A DNA stretch of 64,000 nucleotides, taken from contig JAEWIJ010000065.1 of assembly GCA_023387235.1 (NCBI GenBank), forward strand, positions 1 to 64,000, read 5' to 3'. The stretch comes from Pseudomonadota bacterium. GTDB lineage: Bacteria > Pseudomonadota > Alphaproteobacteria > Rhizobiales > Hyphomicrobiaceae. The notes beneath the pieces were generated by a model. It did not search any database and was not told the origin of the DNA. It saw nothing but the letters and a program-made list of their open reading frames with translations. The stretch's first letter is position 1. Every line of letters starts with the position of its first letter. Of the stretch, positions 59,423 through 64,000 are shown one piece after another. A program made the position numbers and the translations under genes.

Positions 59423-60355
59423 TCACCGCCAGCGACCACGGAAGATGCTGCGGCCATGCTTGGCTGCGATGAGCATCAGATTCCAGCTTACGGAGACCGC
59501 GAGCGCCAGCGACAGCGAGAGCGCCGGTCCCCACTTCACGGTCGTGGCAGCAACCAGCGTGATCGCCAGAAGCATCCCGATGAGGCCGCCGATGGAGTGC
59601 GCGAGGAGCGCAGCCGTCGCCGGCCCGCCGATGCGGTTGTGCAGCACCAGGATGAGGCTCGTCGTTACGGTCGGCATGATGGAGAGAATGCCCGTGAGCT
59701 GCGTCGGCACGAAGGGACTCACCGCGTTCACGATCCCGACCACGATCGTCACGAGCAGGACGCGGACGACGAGATCGGCCCATGAGCGTGCTCCGGCTTT
59801 CTGCGGCACGGCGTCGGTGAAGCGCGGCGCGAGCAGCAGGGCCGCGGAAAAGATCGGAATTGCAAACAGCAGCGCTTCAGGAAGCGACCAGTCGTAGAGT
59901 TGCACGAATACGGCGATGGAGAGCCATGCGCCCGAGCTCACGGCGAGGCTCAGCAGCATGGATCGGCCGGCATGTGCCATGAGCCCATAGATCAGCAGAT
60001 AAATGGGAATGACGGCGAAGGCCGCTACCGACGCCGTCGCCACCTGCGCGAGGAAGTGCGGCGGATGATCGAGCGCCAGGAAAACATAGACCGGCCCCGT
60101 ATAGACGGGTAGCGATGCCACCATGGCGCCGAAGAACGGCCCCACGCGCTCGGAAATCACGGCGACGATGACGATGAATACGGCGACGGCGGCCATGCGC
60201 ACGGCGAGCGCTGTCAATGGGAGGTCCGCAAGCGCCGCCAGGAATTCCGTCACTGCATCCCATCCCGTCGCGCGGAATGGCTCCGCCCTCGCGGCGCCAT
60301 GACGTGCAAGCGTTTCTGCTCCCTGCCGCGCTTTCACGGCAGCCGCGTTCTTCAC
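59423..60355 (-). CDS. Integral membrane protein of unknown function
   Basis: I do not recognise the family. The 310-residue product has about nine to ten hydrophobic segments after a ~45-residue polar N-terminal part, and no soluble domain. Glycine and proline residues in LPVYTGPVYVFLALDHPPHF and PTVTTSLILVLHNRIGG sit between helices, as in transporters. The start is a GTG at 60355 and may be too early. Its stop is nine bases from that of RidA (convergent). Confidence 0.75.
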   Translation of the reverse strand: MKNAAAVKARQGAETLARHGAARAEPFRATGWDAVTEFLAALADLPLTALAVRMAAVAVFIVIVAVISERVGPFFGAMVASLPVYTGPVYVFLALDHPPHFLAQVATASVAAFAVIPIYLLIYGLMAHAGRSMLLSLAVSSGAWLSIAVFVQLYDWSLPEALLFAIPIFSAALLLAPRFTDAVPQKAGARSWADLVVRVLLVTIVVGIVNAVSPFVPTQLTGILSIMPTVTTSLILVLHNRIGGPATAALLAHSIGGLIGMLLAITLVAATTVKWGPALSLSLALAVSVSWNLMLIAAKHGRSIFRGRWR

Positions 60356-60475
60356 CGGCGAAACGAGATCGCCTTCCGGAACGCATCGATCTTTTTCCTG
60401 GTGTGTGCGCCGGTCACGAGGAAGTCGGTGCGGCGCGCGCGCCTCGGCACCCTATGAGCCGCGTCACGCTGCGGG

Positions 60476-61219
60476 TCAAGTGCGTGTCCAGCCGTCCGTC
60501 CCGAGGCGCTCCTGCGGCATGAAGCGCGACTTGTAGCTCATCTTGCGCGAGCCTTCGATCCAGTAGCCGAGATAGAGGTATGGCAGCCCGAGCCGGCGCG
60601 CATACTCGATATGCTCGAGAATCATGTACGTGCCGATGCTGCGCGCGTCCTCCTCGGGATCGTAGAAGCTGTAGACCATCGAGATGCCGTCCGAGAGCTG
60701 GTCGCATAGCGCGACGGCCTTGAGTGGCGCGCTGTCGGCGCGATGGAGGTGCGGCTTGTCGGGGCCGACGCGATACTCGGTGAGGAACGTGTCGACGATC
60801 GAGTCCTCGACCATCATCGCATAGTCGAGCACGCTCATGTCCGCCATGCCGCCGTCGCCGTGGCGGGCGTCGATGTAGCCGCGGAACAGACTGAAATGCT
60901 CGGACGTCGCGACGGCCTGGATGCGGCGCGTCTTGAGGTCGCGGTTGCGCTCCTGGATGCGCCGGAAGCTGCGGCCCGGCTCGAACTCGTTCACGAGCAC
61001 GCGCACCGAGACACACGCCTGGCAGCCTTCGCAGTACGGCATGTAGGCGATGTTCTGGCTGCGCCGGAAACCGCCCTTCAGAAGGTTGTCGATGAGGGCG
61101 CGCGGCTTGTCGTGCGTAAGGTGGGTGAAAAGCTTGCGCTCGGCCCGGCCCGGCAGATACGGACAGGCCTGCGGCGCCGTCACGTAGAACTCGGGGAATT
61201 GCTTTTGCTGTTCGGTCAA
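60476..61219 (-). CDS. bpt: Aspartate/glutamate leucyltransferase
   Basis: The 247-residue protein transfers leucine from Leu-tRNA to N-terminal Asp or Glu, marking proteins for the ClpS/ClpAP N-end rule pathway. It has CPYLPGRAERKLFTHL at the N-terminus, the conserved MPYCEGCQACVSVRV, and the C-terminal GYWIEGSRKMSYKSRFMPQE. It is the Bpt/ATE-like form common in alphaproteobacteria. The start is a TTG at 61219 (reading MTEQQKQFPEF), with a weak ribosome-binding site. Confidence 0.93.
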   Translation of the reverse strand: MTEQQKQFPEFYVTAPQACPYLPGRAERKLFTHLTHDKPRALIDNLLKGGFRRSQNIAYMPYCEGCQACVSVRVLVNEFEPGRSFRRIQERNRDLKTRRIQAVATSEHFSLFRGYIDARHGDGGMADMSVLDYAMMVEDSIVDTFLTEYRVGPDKPHLHRADSAPLKAVALCDQLSDGISMVYSFYDPEEDARSIGTYMILEHIEYARRLGLPYLYLGYWIEGSRKMSYKSRFMPQERLGTDGWTRT

Positions 61220-61301
61220 GTCCGTGCCGTCCTGTTACTCGTCCGCGCAAGTCTACAGCATACGTGAGCGTGGCCTGCGCTTTCAAGCGCACCGTGATTC
61301 G

Positions 61302-61377
61302 CTAAAGCAACGGACTTGAAATTCACCTCAGTTCGAGGCTGGGCGAGGAGTGAATTTCAAGTCCAAGGTTGCTTTAG
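61302..61377. repeat. CTAAAGC palindromic element, copy B
   Basis: A 76-bp near-copy of element A with the same arms GGACTTGAAATTCAC/GTGAATTTCAAGTCC and the same terminal CTAAAGC/GCTTTAG. It lies in the divergent region between bpt and holC, 12 bases before copy C. Confidence 0.9.
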
Positions 61378-61389
61378 AATACTATGTCT

Positions 61390-61466
61390 CTAAAGCGTCT
61401 TTGGACCTCAAATGCGACTTCGAGATCGGTCCAGGCGTGGGGCGCATTTGAGGCCCGACGCTTTAG
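61390..61466. repeat. CTAAAGC palindromic element, variant copy C
   Basis: A 77-bp element with the same ends and the same length, but a different stem: arms GGACCTCAAATGCG and CGCATTTGAGGCC. Both arms have changed together, so the ability to pair is kept while the sequence is not. Confidence 0.8.
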
Positions 61467-61515
61467 TTTCTGATACATTCGTTGATACATTGCGTAGGTG
61501 GTGCGGGGACTGCGG

Positions 61516-61980
61516 ATGAGCGAGACGGCAGCGACGGAAGTGCTCTTCTATCACCTTGAGCGTCAGCCGCTCGAAAGGGTGCTCCCGAGCCTCCTGCAGC
61601 GGACGCTCGAGCGGGGGTGGCGCGCAGTCGTTCAGGTCGGCAGCGCGGAACGCCTCGAGGCGCTCGATGCGCATCTGTGGACCTACGCCGACGACAGCTT
61701 CCTCCCGCACGGCACGGGAAAGGAGGGCGCGCCGGACCGCCAGCCGATCCTGCTGACCCTGGGCGAGACGAACGAGAACGGCGCGGGCGTTCGCTTCCTG
61801 CTCGACGGTGCGGACATGGAAACGTACGCTGGCTATATGCGCATCGTCGTCATCTTCGACGGCCGCGATGGGGACGCGCTCACGGCTGCGCGGACACAAT
61901 GGCAGCGGGTGCGCGCGCAAGGGTGCAAGGCGACCTATTGGCGCCAGAGCGATGCTGGGCGCTGGGAGCAGAAGGCCTGA
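61516..61980 (+). CDS. holC: DNA polymerase III subunit chi
   Basis: The 154-residue HolC links the clamp loader to single-strand DNA-binding protein. The start SETAATEVLFYHLERQPLERVLPSLLQRTLERGWR, the middle LDAHLWTYADDSFLPHG and PDRQPILLTL, and the ending IFDGRDGDALTAARTQWQRVR are typical of alphaproteobacterial chi. The ATG at 61516 is the family start. Confidence 0.94.
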   Translation: MSETAATEVLFYHLERQPLERVLPSLLQRTLERGWRAVVQVGSAERLEALDAHLWTYADDSFLPHGTGKEGAPDRQPILLTLGETNENGAGVRFLLDGADMETYAGYMRIVVIFDGRDGDALTAARTQWQRVRAQGCKATYWRQSDAGRWEQKA

Positions 61981-61998
61981 GCGAGAGGGGCGCCGTCG

Positions 61999-62553
61999 TC
62001 AGTGGCGCGTGCCGAGTGTGCCCGGCCAATAGTGCGCCGGCGTGAAGCCCTGCGCCTTCGGCTCGACGACGTCGGCCATGGTGCGCAGCACGGCTGCCAT
62101 GGCATGGCCGTTGGCCGTCCTGTAGGCGGTCGCGACGGGCTGCCAGAAATCGTTCGCGACAGACGTGTTGCCCGGGGACCATGGCGCTCGCGTTTCGGGC
62201 GCCGTGGCGTCGAGCCACATCTGCCAGAAGGCGAACGGGTTGCCCGTTGAAGCCGTCTGGCCCGTCGGCAGCCAGGGCAGGAACGGGCCTGTCCCGGGTA
62301 TTGGGAGCCCTGCCATCGCTTGGCTCCACGGGGGCGTCCAAATGCCGAAGGTCGAGGGCCAAAGAGTAGGGCCGGCCGCGGGGCGCGTCTGCTGAGGCGG
62401 CATCCACCAAGGCGAGGCCGTCGAGGTCGAGCGGGCCGGGTGCGAGCCGAGCACGCCGGACCAGAATTCGCCCGTGGCGCGCATGAGCTGAATGGAGTTT
62501 TCAACCCAGAACTGGGCCAATGTGACTGGAAGAACAAGCGTATTGGCTGTCAT
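61999..62553 (-). CDS. Hypothetical Trp/Pro-rich protein (184 residues)
   Basis: I do not recognise the family. The protein begins MTANTLVLPVTLAQFWVENS and is unusually rich in tryptophan and proline throughout (WWMPP, TFGIWTPPW, GPFLPWLP, AFWQMWL). It has no signal peptide or clear membrane segment. GAGGCGCGCC before the ATG and its position between two real genes support it as coding. A surface or granule-associated role is possible but unproven. Confidence 0.7.
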   Translation of the reverse strand: MTANTLVLPVTLAQFWVENSIQLMRATGEFWSGVLGSHPARSTSTASPWWMPPQQTRPAAGPTLWPSTFGIWTPPWSQAMAGLPIPGTGPFLPWLPTGQTASTGNPFAFWQMWLDATAPETRAPWSPGNTSVANDFWQPVATAYRTANGHAMAAVLRTMADVVEPKAQGFTPAHYWPGTLGTRH

Positions 62554-62691
62554 GGCGCGCCTCGGCCCAACACTGGAATATCAGTGTCGTACCATATAAG
62601 CGCCATTTTGCATTGCAGCAAGATTAATCCCGCAGCGCAAAATCGCGGATGTGACCCGCGTGGCGCGCCTCAGGCGGGCAGCTCAAGGCCG

Positions 62692-63183
62692 TCAGGGAGA
62701 GTCGCCGGCAGCGCCCTCTGAACCGCCGCCGAAGATATTGCCGACCCAATCGATGATCGTATTGCAGGAACCGTTGGGCCCTTGCATGCCGCCGGCATTG
62801 GGATCCATCGCGCGCTCTTTCCAGTTGCCGTCGCGGCAGTACTGGGTGTGCTGGCGCTTCTTTTCCGCAGCCGAGGCAATGCGGTCCTGATCCGTGTCCT
62901 TAGGCCATGCGGGGTTGGCGGCCGGGGAAGCAGCAGCCGCCGCAGCGGGCTGTCCGGGCTCCGGAAGGCGTTGTGTGCTCGGGGGCATCACGAGCGGGGC
63001 GCGCGGCTTGAGCTGGGGCTCTTCCTTTTGCCCGATGGCACCCGTCGCGACGCCAAGGCTGTTCAGAAGCGGGCTGTTGACCTCGACGCCATCCGAGCAG
63101 CCGCCGAGAAGTGCCGCACCCGTGATAAGGGTCGCCATACCCACACGGAAACGCCGTGAGATGCGTGCTGTTTCAGCGGCCAT
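62692..63183 (-). CDS. Lipoprotein of unknown function
   Basis: The 163-residue product has a lipoprotein signal peptide with lipobox LLGGC (Cys about residue 29). A Pro/Ala-rich, probably disordered middle follows, and then a C-terminal segment (QHTQYCRDGNWKERAMDPNAGGMQGPNGSC) with two cysteines. GAGGGGG is eight bases before the ATG at 63183. It lies 70 bases downstream of lspA on the same strand, so lspA encodes the peptidase that would process this very signal. Confidence 0.85.
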   Translation of the reverse strand: MAAETARISRRFRVGMATLITGAALLGGCSDGVEVNSPLLNSLGVATGAIGQKEEPQLKPRAPLVMPPSTQRLPEPGQPAAAAAASPAANPAWPKDTDQDRIASAAEKKRQHTQYCRDGNWKERAMDPNAGGMQGPNGSCNTIIDWVGNIFGGGSEGAAGDSP

Positions 63184-63253
63184 GATCGCCACCCCCTCTG
63201 TGCCTGCTGCCGCCCCAATCCCCCGGCGCGCCAGACAGCCGAATGTTCCTTAG

Positions 63254-63811
63254 CTATGAGCCCTTTGCGGCATCATTGCGATTCAGCCAGAACGACTCAT
63301 ACAGCAGCCCCACCACCCCGGCAACAATGGCCACGTCGGCGATGTTGAACACGTACCAGCTCCAGCCGTAGGCGTGGAGGTGGAAGAAGTCGGCCACGCC
63401 GCCGAGAAACAAGCGGTCGAGCGCATTGGCGAGCCCCCCGCCGATGATCAGCCCGAGAGAAGCGGCCATCAGTGCATTGACGCGCCCGCGCACCAGCCAG
63501 ATCCAAAGCCCGATCGACGTCAGGATGGCAAACCCGGCGAGCGCCCACTGCCCGCCGTGCCCATCCTGCGCCATGAGCCCGTAGCTGATGCCCTTGTTGA
63601 GGACGAACACGAGGTCGAAGAACGGCGTCACGCGCACCGGCTGCTGCGCGATGATGTCGTAGACGTTCAGCATCCACCACTTGTGGGCCTGGTCGACCAC
63701 GAGCGTGGACAGCGCGAGCGCGAGCCCGAGCGGCGCGTGGCCGCCCCAGATCCAGCCGCGCGGTGCGCGTGCCGTGCTCGTCAGGACAGCGCTGTCCTCG
63801 ATCTCGCTCAT
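63254..63811 (-). CDS. lspA: Lipoprotein signal peptidase
   Basis: The 185-residue type II signal peptidase has four membrane segments. The catalytic aspartates are in GGLANALDRL and FNIADVAIVAGV. The first conserved box reads VDQAHKWW instead of the usual DQxTK, and NKGISYGL replaces NxGxAFG; the catalytic residues are intact. It cleaves diacylglyceryl-prolipoproteins in the inner membrane. It overlaps ileS by four bases (ATGA), the common ileS-lspA arrangement. Confidence 0.95.
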   Translation of the reverse strand: MSEIEDSAVLTSTARAPRGWIWGGHAPLGLALALSTLVVDQAHKWWMLNVYDIIAQQPVRVTPFFDLVFVLNKGISYGLMAQDGHGGQWALAGFAILTSIGLWIWLVRGRVNALMAASLGLIIGGGLANALDRLFLGGVADFFHLHAYGWSWYVFNIADVAIVAGVVGLLYESFWLNRNDAAKGS

Positions 63812-64000
63812 GCCGCATCAAGCTCGCGCATTGCGGCAGCATCGCGGGCCGACAGCTCGGGATAGGCGGGATCGGTGCCGACGTCGGTCGTGATCCGCCA
63901 GGAGCGCGCGCACTTGCAACCTTCGGCGCGTGCCGGCACGACGGCAATGCCGGACACGTCGGGCAGCTTGAACGCGTCGGCAGGCGCCGGGCTGCTCACG
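63808..64000 (-). CDS. ileS: Isoleucine--tRNA ligase, C-terminal fragment (runs off window)
   Basis: Only the last ~64 residues lie in the window. The end GCKCARSWRITTDVGTDPAYPELSARDAAAMREL is the C-terminal zinc-finger-like end of alphaproteobacterial IleS. The gene starts beyond base 64000 and is translationally coupled to lspA through an ATGA overlap. Confidence 0.88.
   Translation of the reverse strand, partial: VSSPAPADAFKLPDVSGIAVVPARAEGCKCARSWRITTDVGTDPAYPELSARDAAAMRELDAA

Overview
The window is 64 kb of a GC-rich chromosome, almost certainly from an alphaproteobacterium of the Rhizobiales/Hyphomicrobiales type. Evidence includes an infC gene whose N-terminus (xRRP...GPRIN) is of the rhizobial kind, the leucyl-transferase Bpt, DUF1127, DUF2147 and DUF1036 proteins, a type A RNase P RNA, and a cyclic-AMP regulon whose operator resembles the rhizobial Clr box. 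Genes are dense. Housekeeping genes (infC, pheT, argJ, ispG, apaG, argE, parC, pyk, tkt, bpt, holC, lspA, ileS end) alternate with metabolic and accessory blocks.

Layout: 1-2.3 kb holds two luciferase-like oxidoreductase paralogues around a probably frameshifted P-loop kinase. 2.7-5.9 kb has infC (apparent AUA start) and pheT, without the usual rpmI, rplT and pheS. 6-7.7 kb is a Na/Pi cotransporter behind a Pho box. 8-8.4 kb is rnpB. 8.4-13.6 kb carries an aldehyde dehydrogenase, a CBS-domain protein, DUF1127, a LysR regulator and an MFS transporter, followed by tRNA-Leu(UAA). 13.9-22.4 kb is the most striking block: a membrane class III adenylate cyclase and a divergent Crp/Fnr regulator lie among genes preceded by six copies of a 16-bp dyad (TGTTYC-N4-GGAACA). 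Those genes are a membrane-fusion protein, a permease and an ATPase of a DevBCA/MacB-like exporter, an esterase and several small or secreted proteins. I read this as a local cAMP regulon. 22.6-30.5 kb has a CoA-transferase, bdhA, argJ, an orphan ZnuB-like permease, ispG, apaG and argE.

30.6-43 kb is one ten-gene minus-strand catabolic operon: two tandem peptide-type binding proteins, two permeases, two ATPases, a molybdenum hydroxylase large subunit, an OtnK-type kinase, an OtnC-type decarboxylase and an SDR. Upstream lies a GTPase-less protein resembling domains III-V of elongation factor G. 44.2-49.9 kb has parC, glycerate 2-kinase, DUF1036 and pyk. 50.9-53.5 kb is a visibly AT-richer patch with a fatty-acid desaturase, a small membrane protein and a patatin-like lipase, likely acquired horizontally. 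53.7-64 kb returns to typical composition: a PfkB kinase, a TIM-barrel isomerase, tkt, a dienelactone hydrolase, RidA, Bpt, HolC, a lipoprotein, LspA and the end of IleS.

Two families of intergenic palindromes occur: one only between convergent gene ends (three copies), the other, bounded by CTAAAGC/GCTTTAG, only in divergent promoter regions (three copies).
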